NCBI GenBank assembly: GCA_965178125.1
Contig: OZ237740.1
Location: 1,116,001 to 1,180,000, forward strand
Direction of reading: 5' to 3'
DNA length: 64,000 nucleotides
DNA from: Bilabrum cf. latius
Taxonomy: Eukaryota > Bigyra: Bicosoecida > Bigyra > Bicosoecida
The notes below the pieces were generated by a model. It worked only from the letters and a program-made list of their open reading frames with translations, did no database searches and was not told the origin of the DNA. The position numbers and the translations under genes are program-made. Shown here in pieces: positions 1-10,565 of the stretch (positions are counted from its first letter, which is position 1; each line of letters starts with the position of its first letter).

Positions 1-1707
1 TGTAAGAAGTACGGCCTCCCGAACGAAGTGTCTGCGACGACGCACTGGACGGGTCTTTCAAGCCGGGGGTAGGCCGGCAACTGCAGCGCGTGGGCTCCCT
101 GGTCCGAGCCCAGGATCCACTTCACGTCAAAGTGCTTGCAGCAGGGTGGCTGGCACGATATCGCGGCATCCATCTCGATCGATGCTGCGCACGAGCCGGG
201 TGCTTATGCCGGCCTCCGGCACCACGTGTTTCAAGGGTGTCCGCTCGCTGGAGGCTGGCACCACGCCTCCTCGAACGACTTTGTCCACTGGCAGGACCAA
301 GGCATGGCCGTGACCGAGTGGCCTGAGCCATGGGGAGAGTCGTCACCCTGCAGCGGGTTTGCCGCCCTGTTTCCCAGCTGGCAGCCGGGGCGGCCCAAGA
401 CATAGATTTGCGCGGGGTACCGTCAGTGCTAGAGCAAGCGTGGTATCGGGCCCAACCCATGGAACGTTCCCCTCGAGGTTCGCTGCACAGAAGGAAGCGA
501 GCCCGGGGGGAACACGTCATGGGGCGCGCCGGAATACCTCTTCGACGTCTTCTTCAACCGTGCACTCCCTTACGACCCGGTGCGGCCTTGGGTGGACGAG
601 GATGGGAGATGGTACACGGCTATCTCCATGGATGGCTGCAACGGGACCGCGCGCGGTGATTGCGCAAGCAAAGGGGGCCGCATGGTACTGTGGTCCGCAA
701 CGGTACCCAGGGGTCCAGCAGCTGACTGGGCACTGGTTGGCACGCTCTTCGAGTCGAACAAGACCGTGCTCACTCCCAAGGGGGAGGGGACCGTCCTGGA
801 CAAGGAGTTCGTGACTTCCAACTATTTCGGTGCCGTGCCCGGGGACCCGCTCGGTGGTCGCACTCGTGTGTTTACGAATAATGTGGGCGGGTTGGGCTGC
901 TGCAGTGGCACAACAGGGTATTTTTTGGGCACGCAGTCTGGCCCGGGCGCCCAGCTGCTGGTGAACGAGTCCTCGCCGCACCACATGGGCATGCTGGACT
1001 GGGCCGCGTTCCTACCTGATCAAGCCGCCATCGCGAAAGGAGCCAAGGGAGCAATGGCCCTGCTTGGCACTGGCACCCGCGGCTTCAGCATGGCCAGGAC
1101 GCTGGGCAGCCCCGACGCCGACCAGGTCCTGCACCCTGGGCGACGAGTCGTCGTGGGGTGGCTTGGCATGACGCCGGCCATGCAAAGTCTGCCCAGGGAC
1201 ATTTCGCTCTCGTCGGAAGGAGAGCTGCTGCAGGCATTCGTGCCTGAGCTCGTGACCCTGAGGAAGCAGGCAGAGCCAGATCCAGGACGTGGTGCGGGAG
1301 GAGCACTGGCGCTGTCCGAAGATGATGTGCTCGGCCAGGGCCTGCAGATGGAGCTGGTTGTGGACGTGCTGCCTGCGACAGCTAATGAGACAATGGGAAT
1401 CGTGGTGCAAGAAGACCCGACCAAGGAAGGAGCCAGCGGTGTCAAGATCCTAGTAGATCCCAAGACTGAGCTCCTTCACGTCCTCGACCGTGCCGGACCC
1501 CTGCCCCCGGCAGGCGGCAGTGGGGCTGCGGGATGGCGCCTGCACGTCTTCGTGGACGGCAGCTCGATCGAAGTCATATGCAACAACCGCACTGCCCTTG
1601 CGGTGCAGGTTCCTGCCCGCGAGGGGTGCATGGAGTGCAACCAGGCGCGGCTGCTCAAGGGCACCAAGGTGGCCAGCGCGGTGGCGTGGCCCCTCGATCC
1701 GATCTGA
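1..1707 (+). CDS. GH32-like beta-fructofuranosidase-type glycoside hydrolase (5' end outside window)
   Basis: Frame 1 is open from the first base to TGA at 1705-1707, apart from three in-frame TAG codons (70, 403, 430) read here as Gln. Family signs are a GH32-type five-bladed propeller start (RIHFTS...GGWHDIAAS), then GGWHHASSNDFVHWQDQG. Next come CSGF, DPVRPWVDEDGRWY in place of the usual RDP block, and a C-terminal beta-sandwich with LHVFVDGSSIEVICNNR. Family members cleave fructosides such as sucrose. The usual NDPNG nucleophile block is replaced by WHDIAAS, so substrate and even activity are uncertain. About 568 residues lie in the window and the start codon lies upstream. Two TAGs fall beside a Cys pair (CAGYRQC-TAG-SKRG) in otherwise continuous coding sequence, which argues against introns there. 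It is convergent with the RIO1 gene. Confidence 0.75.
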
Positions 1708-1874
1708 GGGACACCGGTGTGCGTCACTGCCGGGCTGCACAAGCAGCGCATGATTGCTGAATACTGATGATGAAAACTCAAATTGGACAGAACTAGATTG
1801 TGCCTGCAAAGCAAAGGAAGGGCTTACACACATTGTGGACCCGCCACGGAGCAGCTCGGCCTTGCTAGCGTTGC

Positions 1875-4844
1875 TCAGCTTTCCTGCGGGTCCGGCTTAG
1901 CTTCGGTCGCAGCCGCTGGCCCTTGCTGTCTCTGGGCCAGCACGCCTGCCAACCCGCCCGCGCTCGCACGAGCACCCCAAGCCCCGCCAGGCTTCGCGAC
2001 CGGTGCTTGCGCCTACGCCTGCTAGGCACCGGGTGGAGCCAACGATGCTCCGCCGCTAGGCTGCGCCGAGGCCGCTGCTGGCCCGCCCGCGCCAGCTCCC
2101 GATGCGGGCATCGTTGGCTCGGCCGGTTCCGCCAATCGGGTGCCGGGCATGGGCCCTCTGGCCCTGCCCGCGCCCGCGCCCGTGCCTGCTCCTGTCTTGG
2201 CCATGGCTTCCTCCGAAGCGCGCGGTGCGGCCGCCGCCTCCTCGGCAGCCTCCTCTTCCTCCCGGTCCAGCTCGGCTGCGAATGCAGCGGCATCCTCCCT
2301 GCGCCTGGCCTCCTCTTCTTCCTTCTCCACCGCGATGGCAGCGGCCAGGGCCTCCTTCAGCCTCTTCGTGACCGGGTCCTCGGGCCCTCCGACCGCAGCC
2401 GCGATGCCCTCATTGTTCGCCGCGCTCTCCTCGACCTCCGACTCGTCGTCGTCCTCCTCGGGGCCCAGCCCCTCCCCGTCGTCGTCGCGAGGGTACTCGA
2501 CCTCCCCGTCGTCATCCTCCTCCCAAGCAGATGTAGACCCACCCGCCGCGCGGCGGAAGGCCAGCTGCGCGCTGCGGGAGCGGAACACGGATCCCACGCT
2601 GGCATCCGTCACAAGAGAGGTCAGCTCCTCTTCGGGCAGGCAGCGCACGCCCTACCGCACAAAAAATGCCGTCACGTTGTGCACGTCCTTGGCCAGGTAT
2701 TCGTCAGCCTTGGGATGGTTCGTCTCCACCGCCTGCCCCACGTCGATCACCCAGACCCGCCCGTGTCCCCGCGCGTCCCACAGCAGGTTGTACTCTGACA
2801 GATCGGCGTGGACCATGCGGCAGCAGTTGTACATGCCGTGCATGATGGAAACCACCTGCGCGTAGCACCTCCGCCAGTCACGCTGCGATTCGAGAGACGC
2901 TGTCTTCAGCTGAGGGCACGCCTCGCCGGCTTGGCCCACAAAGTCCATCACCAGCACGTGCTGCCGAAGCATGCGGGGGCGCGGGCACGGCAGGCCGGCG
3001 CAGTAGAACCGCACCAGGTTTCGGAACTCCATCTTGGCCCACTCTCGGATGAATTTGTGGGTGTTGTGCCGGTTGAGGCGCGCCCTTCGAAGCCGCTGCT
3101 GGCCGTCGAGGTAGGCACCTCGGTTCGAGAATTCGCTGAGTGACGTGCGGTAGATCTTGATCGCCACCTCGCCGTGCCACTCGGGGGCCCAGTCCTCCGT
3201 GTCCGCGTCGTCTTCGCCCTCCCCGGACCACCGCTGCGAGTCTGCGATCGCGACACCAGAGCCGCCCCCAGCGGAACCTGCTGCGGTCTGGCCTCTCGCA
3301 GCGACGGAGGGGCCCGGCAAAACGGCATCGCCCGCGCCCGCGCGCCGCTGCAGCGCCCGAGTGGCTGGCAGCTCGGGAGGCACGGCCTTCTGCATGGCAT
3401 CCGAGCCCGGCAGTGCCAGCATGGCCTCGATCTGGCGGTCCGCCGCGCCATCGTCGTCCTCAATGCTCGCGCTCGCGGCATCGCCAGAGAGGCTGCTGCC
3501 GCCTGATACGGAGGGCCTGTCTGCAGGTCCCGCGACGCTCACGGCCCCGGGTCCCACCAGAGTCCCGTCTCCCGTGGACCAGACCCCAGGGGCGTCCTCC
3601 CATCCGCTCGCGTGGAACACGGCGGCCTCCTTGCCCGTCTTGATGACGCCGTGCACGCCTGCCAGTGCCCCCGCGTTCACGAGCTTGAACAGCACCAGGC
3701 GCGTGCGATCGTCCAGCACTCCCTCGCGAGTGGCGTGCTGCGACTTCTCCACCCTGCCTGACCGAGACTGCCCCTTGACCGTCTTCTTGTCGAATGCACG
3801 CCGCAGCCCCTGCGTGACGGAGGACCTCAGCCTCAGCTTGCCCCCGGAGGCACCCTTCACCTCCGCGAGGTCCCCCGTGAGATGCCAGTACTTGCGCTCC
3901 AGCTCGTGCACGTTGTGCCTCCCCTGGATCTTCTCGTCGTGCTTGGCCGCGGTCCCCTTGGCCATGTGGTACTCTAGCTCGTCCCTGAGTCTCTCCGCCT
4001 CTGCGCTCTTCCCCTGACTCTCTAGCAGCCGGATGATGGCCTGCGGATTGCCCGATTGCGCGTCTGCGATCAGCTTCTTGGCGGTGCGGTCCGCCGCTGC
4101 CATGGCCTCGGCGTCCGTGCTGGCCTCCACGAAGCCGCTGCGGACGAGCACACGAGCCAACTCACGCCGGCGATCGGCTGCCTCGTCGGCCAGTGCCCGC
4201 TCCCAGTCCTCTGCGGCGTATACCCGACGCCCCGAGTCACCCCCGCTCTCGGGAGCCAGCGGGTCCTTGAATCCGAATTGCATGCCGGCAGGCACCCTGG
4301 CAGCGGGCGCGCGCGACGAGACCAGCCTGACCTTGCCCTAGCCGGTCTGCAGGGCGCGCGCCGCTGCTGCGCTCCCCGGAGGAGGTGCTCGTAGAGGACC
4401 AGCCGCACGCGCAGCGGCCTCCTCCTCCTCCTGCAAAGCTCGCGCCAGCGCCAGGTCGTCCGTATACTGCTGCTGCGCGCCGGACTGTTCGCCATCTACG
4501 GAGGTTGGCGCAGCGTCAGATCCAGACTGCCCCGCTGCGGGCTCATCACGCAGCATTGTTTCCCCTGCTGCATCAGTCTAGGACTGTGGGGGTTCCGGCA
4601 AGTCCTCAAGGCCGGCGTCCAGCGCTGCTTGAAGTCGCAATGCGTACGCCACGTCCGGATCCACGTCTGGCTGTCCTGACATGTTTTTGCCAGTCCCGTC
4701 AGATTGAGAGGGGTGTGTTGCATCGTCAAGTGCAGACGCACGAGCTTCGGCAAGGTGAGCGGCTTGAAGTTCCAGCCTCTCGCGTTCTTCTCTTTCCTCC
4801 TTCTCTAGCTTCGCGGCAAGCAACTAATCTGCAAAGCTTGCCAT
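1875..4844 (-). CDS. RIOK1: RIO1-family atypical protein kinase
   Basis: This is a single-exon gene of 989 codons ending in TGA (1875-1877). RIO1 is a cytoplasmic kinase/ATPase needed for late maturation of the 40S ribosomal subunit. Seen in order: an acidic, coiled N-terminus starting at ATG 4844 (MASFAD-UAG-LLAAKLEKEE); LVNAGALAGVHGVIKTGKEA, the ATP-lysine region; AIKIYRTSLSEF; HADLSEYNLLW, the catalytic loop; and VIDVGQAVETNHP, the metal-binding DFG-equivalent. A kinase C-lobe tail follows (DVHNVTAFFVR-UAG-GVRCLPEEELTSLVTD), then an acidic Ala/Gly-rich tail. There are six in-frame TAGs (4824, 4578, 4338, 2652, 2022, 2013). The one at 2652 lies inside the conserved kinase tail, where a standard-code stop would delete the end of the fold. 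A Gly/Ser/Ala-rich insert near residues 330-450 separates parts of the N-lobe. It is longer than yeast or human RIO1 because of its tails and inserts. Confidence 0.9.
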
Positions 4845-5108
4845 CGTTTCGATACAAACGCTCAAGCTTCGATCGGCTACTCTCTGATTGCTTCTTTTCT
4901 TGGCCTTACACTCAGCAAATACTGGCCACCAGAGGCGAATTGTGGTCAAGATGGATGTGGAAACTTCGGGCGAACGTAATTCCGGTTTGCACGTCATGAG
5001 AACGCTGCCACTCAGCGCGTTCCTGGAGCGGAACTAGCGGCCAGCAAAACGAATCATCGCTAGTGGCAGCAAGATTTCAATCAAGCAACAACGTTAAGCT
5101 CGCATCGA

Positions 5109-8100
5109 TCAGCTCGTTACCCGGAAAAAGTACGTCTCGTTGCCCGGCAGGTCCGGGACCACGAAGCCGCCCGCTCGCTTGCCGGAACCCGCGGGGGGCA
5201 GCTGGTGCGTGGCCCTAAGACCATCCCAGCCGTGCACCTCCACCTTGGTGGTGCACGCCGGCAGCCTGCCCCCGGGAATCTTGAAGGAGGTCAGCGGCCT
5301 CACCGTGGTCCATGCCTCCAGCGCCTGCCACACGATCGTGAACTGGCACGGCTGCGCCGCGTACAGCCTGTCGCCGGGCAGCCCAGCCCTCGCGGTAAGT
5401 TCTCCATCCATCGATGCGTTCCTCGCGCAGACTGGCGCCTGCGGCATGAAGATGTGCGTGTTAGTGCGCCTGGGCTCATTTACCACCCACTGCTGCTGCA
5501 GCACAGGTGCAGCCGGCGGACCCACCGCGCTGCTCCCTTTGATCTTGTTCCCTGGGCTGTCCTCCAGCTCGGCCCCACCCGCCAGCGGCTGCAAATCCAC
5601 TTTGGTGCATCCGGCCTCTGCCAGCAGACGCGCCGCCGTGTCGCCATCGATCCGTCGACCGAGGCTGTCAGCCCACGCCACAGTACCCGCGCCCTCACCC
5701 TCGCCCTCGCCCTCGCCCTCGCCCTCGCCCTCGCCCTCGGCCCTGGCCCCGGCCCCATGGACCGCACCCATCCCATCGGAAAACCCAGAGCCAGTCAATG
5801 GAGACACCGGCACGGGCTTGGTCATGTTCAAGGCCCTCCAGAACACCTCCCCCTTCATGGACGGTCGGTACGGGGCGTCGCTCATGGCCATCCCAAACTC
5901 GGGGTCCTCGTCAACCGTGTGGAAGAGGTTCCAAGGCATGCTCATGCGAACTGCACTCGTGCAGATTGTGTTCCCTGGCGCACCGCTGAGCACCCCCTGC
6001 CCCACCTGGTCGCTGCACGTGCCGGGTGCCTCGTGCACCACGGTCCACTGGTCCACGATGGCCGTCAGGAGGCCGCGGGAGGCGTACTCGCGGGTCACGT
6101 TGCGCACCTTGAATCCAAATTCAGTGGTGAACAGCTGCAGGGGCACGTCTTCCAGCCCGCACCGGGAGCGCATCTGGTCGAAGCGGTACTGCATGCTGTT
6201 GTCTCTCGTGCCGAACAGGGGCTCGTATTGGACGTCGAACTCCGTGTGCATGTCAATCCCGTTGAGCAGCCCTGCCTTCCACATGTCGGCCACGCCGTGG
6301 CAAAGGCCAAGCATGGTGTAGTTGCCCCCTGCCTTGGCGTTCATGAACCCGCCGGGGTTCACCACACACGATGCCTGCGCGCCGATCTCGCCGCAGCCCA
6401 TCCTGACACCCAGCGCGAACCCCTGCAGGCTGTCGTAGTAGAGCTGTGGGCCTGCGGTTGAGTTCGGTCCGAAGTCGCCGTTGTTGTCAGGTTCGTTGAA
6501 TGCGGTGAACAAACGCACCCCGAAGGCAGGATCCGTCTATCCGGAATCTGTCCACACCGGGACATCTGTCCACACATTTCTCTCGGCCCTTCCTGCCCCC
6601 ATGTCGGGGGCAGCGGCAAGTGGAAGCAGCGAATCTGATAGTAAAACTTCACATCTATCAGAATCTCTGTACTAGCGGCTTAAGGACGATGTTCGTGCCG
6701 TCGGTTTTCTGCTTGCAAAAGGGGACGGCAGGGTCCCGGAGGAAAGCGCCCACACACGCTGGCTGCTAACACCTGTGAAGGTGTGGCAGCTTCACCTATA
6801 CCTTGAAAAACATAAAGCAAGGTTCAGGCCGCGGAAGAAGAAGCAAGCATGGTCACAAGCCGCTGCAATGACCGAGGGCGTCGCATCTGGGAACATCGGG
6901 TACAAGACGGTTGCGGCCGCCTAGAAGGCGTGGCGGCGCGAGATGATGCTACAGGAGCAGCCCTAGAAGCGGAAACTGAAGTCGTGTCTACCTGAGCGCC
7001 TTGAATTAGCGCTGGCGGAGCTAGTTCGGAGCAGAGCGAGGGAAAACATGCCGATGACCGATGACCAGGTGTTCCACTTTGCTACCTGTCTCCGTCGAAC
7101 GTACTTGCCCAAGCGCCTGAGGAAGGGCAGGCGCCCCAACAAAGAGTGGGTAAATGACTACATGAAGCGTAGAGAGCTGCATTCGTTGACTCCGGAGGAC
7201 AAATCCATCGATAGGAGCGCAGCGGAGTCCGCCCACGTCCTGATCAACTGGTTCATCGCCTTCGCTTCCATCCTCGGTATGTCGATTGACAAGTCCACCG
7301 GGAAGGCCATTGGTGAGCTGAAGAAGTATCATCCTAGTATGATTGCCAATGCGGATGAGACTGTCGTTTTAGTCGAATCCCCGCCTGGCTAGAACAAGTT
7401 TCGTGACCTCAAGGTGGTCGTCGACTCGAGCGACGACAGGGCCACCCTTCGCCGTTCGCGGTTCGCCAAGACCAACGTGGCCTACATCCCTTTCGTCACT
7501 GTAGACGGATTGGTAGCTGATGTAGTTATCTTTAAGTATGACGGCAAGGGAACGCACGATGAAGGATTTCGCTTGGAGAACGACCGGTTGAAGTAGATGC
7601 TCAAGGACCTGCCGAAGGAGCCCACCGACGAGCAGGTGCAGAAGGTGCTTGACTGCCAGGCCGTGGCACAGTGGGTGGCTTACCCGAGCCCCACGCAGCT
7701 TCTATTCGTGACAGACGTCCCTGAGGAGTTCAAGGAGGTCGTAACGACCAAGCGCACGAGCCTTGTCGCCACTCCCACGGGGTACAGCAACGCCACCACC
7801 TTCGGCGGGGGGGTGCGCCTGCTGGCCGACCACTTCGATACCGTGCGCACAAAGGAGAAACTAGGCAAGGATGCAAGGGGTCTACTGATCGTAGACGGGC
7901 ATACAACCCACCATACGGCAGCACTGAAGGCGCTGTGTGCGTAGAGGAACATCGACCTGGTCTTCCTCCCCCCCAACACCACCCACTTCATGCAGCCCCT
8001 GGACGTCGCATGCATGGCGTCCTTCAAGCGCGTGTTCGCCGCCGACAAGCCGTACTTTGGCGAGTTTATTGCAAGCCGGTACCGTATTGAGGAGTAGAAG

Positions 8101-9831
8101 GCCAAGACCATATCGACGAAGGAGCACTTGAAAGCAGCCGGGCTGGCGAAGAACTACGGGGAGGAGTACATCCTGCCGATGCTGATGTCGGCGTCCAGGC
8201 AGGCGTTCACAGCCAAGAACGCAACCAGTGGGTTCAGGAAGTGCGGCTTGCTTCCACTTGACCCGGTCTCGGTGATGAAGGGGCTCAAGATGAAGTATGA
8301 AGTGATCAAGGCGGCGCTAGCTGGGTTGGTGGAGGAGGGGGGGGAGGGGGCTGCCAGTGGGGCGGGTGCTGACGACCTCGAGCCCGGGGGTGCCATCGCT
8401 CTGGTGTGCATCATGTTGGGGATTGACAAGCCCCCTCCTTTGTGGCGAGATGCGCCAGCGCATGCAACGTGCACCCTTGAGTAGGTTACGGATGCTTTGG
8501 TGAAGTATGGGGAGAGGCTGAATGCGGACCAGGCCCGTGACATGCTTGTGGATCGGCGGCCTGGCATGGCCGGTACTGTTGATATGATCGCCTTGCACAT
8601 CGCCAAGGTGAGAGAGAGTGGTGACAGGGCCGAGCTAGCTGAGAAGGGTACTAGGAAGCCTCGGACAAAGACGCAGCTCTCGCGCAGGCTGGCTGGTGTG
8701 GGAGGGACGGCAGAAGAGGCTCGGGCGGCGACGCTTGAGGCTGCTTCGAACAAGCGGAAGAGGGCGGAGGAGGGGGGAGCTGGGGGGAGGAAGAAGCGGC
8801 CCAAGTCGCCCAAGAAGAAACGTAGGGTGGAGAAAGGCAAGAAGGGTCAAGAACGTGCGGGTGGAGGAGGAGAGCGTGCGAAGGCGGAAGCCATGCCCTC
8901 GGCAGCTCCTGGGGGGCGGACGCGATCACGAAAGAATGTGAAGAAGCCAAGCAGATATAATTAAGCCTATTTACTTTTCACTAGTGAAATATCAGCCTGT
9001 ACGGTGCCATAGAGACGAAGATATCACCTGTCCAAAAAGTGTGGACACATTGCCGGAGTTGGACAGATTTCTAGGAATCCGCTGTACCCCGAACTCCCGC
9101 CGTCCATAGCTTATGAGCTAATCGTCACCATCGAGATGCAAAAGTATCGCTGGAAAGCGCTTCCGGAGCTCTATCGGCTGAAAAAGGATTCGCCAGCTGC
9201 GGGCGGTTCTGTGAGAAGGTTCGGCGGCTTGTAGTCCCGGTTTGGGGCGGATTTTCTGTGGACATTTCCCCGATCAACGGATCCGAGATGCCGCGCTGCT
9301 TGGCCAGCGTTCCACCAGGACCAAGGTGCACGGCAAGATCGTGACCAAGCTTCTACCATTCCGATTGAGTACCGATTCCAAATTTATCGATGAATTTTGA
9401 GTAGAACTCTACGAGGAGCATAAGATTCTTGACCCCATGTTTTTCCCATGCCTCCACATAAAGATCTGCAGAGAAGGGCGAGCAGCAGAAGCAATCAGTT
9501 CAGTATCCCAAGCCATGCAGATGCTTAGTTTCAATTGATTATGCGATACCTTACCGTCCATGGCCGAAACATTGAACTAAGTCCAATCCTTTGGCTTCAA
9601 AAGATACGTCCCAGGGCGGATGTTGACCCTGCCTGCGGTTGACCCTACTTGACTCAAAATTTGAAGTTGCTCTGTGTGGAGCTCCGAAACTGCGCCCTCA
9701 TCAAAATTTCCAGAGCCTGTTGCAAGACCAAGGCGCTCCGCAACTGGCGGCCATCGGGGTGGTTGCGCTTGGCTGCTGCCCACGATTGCAGTCGCGCACA
9801 ACGCAATTGCACAGAGCCTGCTGGATAGCAT
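5109..9831 (-). CDS. Secreted clan GH-A-like glycoside hydrolase, exon interrupted by a transposon
   Basis: Exon 1 (9831-9555) encodes a signal peptide (MLSSRLCAIALCATAIVG...) and ends at a GTAAG donor. Exon 2 starts at 9465 after a CTGCAG acceptor, reads AWEKHGVKNLMLLVEFYSK, and continues to ...KQRGISDP. There the reading frame runs into a transposon. It resumes at 6534 as DPAFGVRLFTAFNEPDN. Removing 6535-9284 gives one continuous frame of 627 residues ending in TGA (5109). Clan-A hallmarks are FNEPD (acid/base Glu) and FTTEFG (nucleophile Glu). A Glu-Gly repeat and a C-terminal beta-rich domain follow. TAGs at 9577 and 9353 are read as Gln. The exact GH family is not recognised. The 2750 bp insertion is not a multiple of three and brings in TGA at 9122, so this copy should be non-functional unless the element is removed. 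Confidence 0.7.
6529..6556. repeat. Left target-site duplication and terminal inverted repeat
   Basis: GGATCC (6529-6534) is followed by the left inverted repeat (6535-6556). Its inner part, TGTCCACA, is repeated again about 15 bases further in. It pairs with the right end at 9257-9284. Confidence 0.75.
6535..9278 (+). mobile_element. Pogo/DDE_1-type DNA transposon, 2744 bp
   Basis: The element has imperfect terminal inverted repeats (first 22 bases agree at 16 positions, starting GTCTATC on the left and GTTGATC on the right). It is flanked on both sides by the same six bases, GGATCC. It carries one long transposase gene. Sub-terminal copies of TGTCCA(CAC) occur at both ends (about 6552-6575 and 9036-9065) and look like transposase binding sites. 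The flanks join perfectly into the reading frame of the glycoside hydrolase on the other strand. This places the ends at single-base precision and shows that the element inserted into an exon. Confidence 0.8.
6601..8964 (+). CDS. DDE_1 (pogo/CENP-B-like) transposase
   Basis: 787 residues from ATG 6601 to TAA 8962-8964, provided eight in-frame TAGs (6673, 6922, 6964, 7390, 7594, 7942, 8095, 8482) are read as Gln. Order of domains: a short N-terminal region; a Psq-type helix-turn-helix around W-S-Q...GYKTVAAA; a CENP-B-like DNA-binding segment (RPNKEWVNDYMKRRELHSLT); and the DDE_1 catalytic core with NADET (first Asp), LIVDGHTTHH (second Asp) and LPPNTTHFMQPLDV (third Asp). A basic Lys/Arg-rich tail follows. 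All three acidic residues are present, so the protein may be active. No TAA or TGA interrupts the frame, so it has been kept intact under the host's variant code. It lies antisense to the gene it interrupts. Confidence 0.88.
9257..9284. repeat. Right terminal inverted repeat and target-site duplication
   Basis: On the minus strand, GGATCC (9284-9279) is followed by GTTGATC...TGTCCACA, which mirrors the left end. The duplicated six bases are palindromic. TA, the usual pogo/Tc1 target, is absent. Confidence 0.75.
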
Positions 9832-10565
9832 GCGTGTTATTGTTTGCTATTGCAGATCCAAGCTTCCAGAACTAGTTTGGAATGCAACTCAGGAACGCCG
9901 CCCGATGGCCGATGGATCCTATTGCGACTCCGGGCGGCCATGGATCGCAAAACAACAACCACTGGGCCACTGGCATGCTGCCAACACTACCTGTGACGAC
10001 TGCTGTGAGTGTAAAGCTGTGGCAACCCTCCGGTCTGACATACTGCACCAGCTCTGCCGAGCGCTCGGCTCTTTTGTGACCAAACTGCCGCAGCTCTGCT
10101 GCTGCCGCTTCATCCACCACGCTAGACTAGCGCATCTCCGGTGCGTCTGCCCGAGCCATGCTACCTGCGACTACCACCGGTGCATGGGCCACGACCCGTG
10201 TGACGGCTTGGTCTGTGAGGTCTTCTTTCGGCTGGACCACGCTCCCAGCGATACTGCACTCTACCTGACCGCGCGCTGGCTCGCATGTTGTCGATTCCCG
10301 GCTTGGGAGTCGTCACACGGCGCGCTTGGACCTACCGGTACATACACGTGCTGTTACACCTATGATGTGTCATGTTACAGACCGATCACCACGGCAGAGC
10401 CAGCATAGCCCACACAGCCGTGCAGGACGGTCCTGGCGGGACCTCTAACCTATATGCACGTTACAATCACTTTCTGTATTCGAGCATATCGTCAACTACC
10501 GCCCTTCCGGGCAGGTTGGTGGGTCATTTCGTCCGTTTGCTGACCTTCCTACCTATTTGAGTCTA
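9832..10565. other. Intergenic region between divergent genes
   Basis: This stretch separates the start of the glycoside hydrolase (minus) from the start of MON2 (plus), so it should hold both promoters. ORFs in it give unconvincing proteins with mixed composition. I see no recognisable motif. Confidence 0.5.

Noticed and set aside
2652-2654. Explaining TAGs as intronic
   Set aside because: In RIO1, PMI, MON2 exon 1, p24, TBCA, Prp43 and UNC93 the residues on both sides of TAG align to the family without a gap, and there are no GT/AG sites around it. Real introns elsewhere have clear GTRAG donors.
6531-6600. Treating minus-strand sequence 6535-6600 as part of the hydrolase exon
   Set aside because: It is the transposon's terminal and sub-terminal repeat. 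The true continuation lies beyond 9284.
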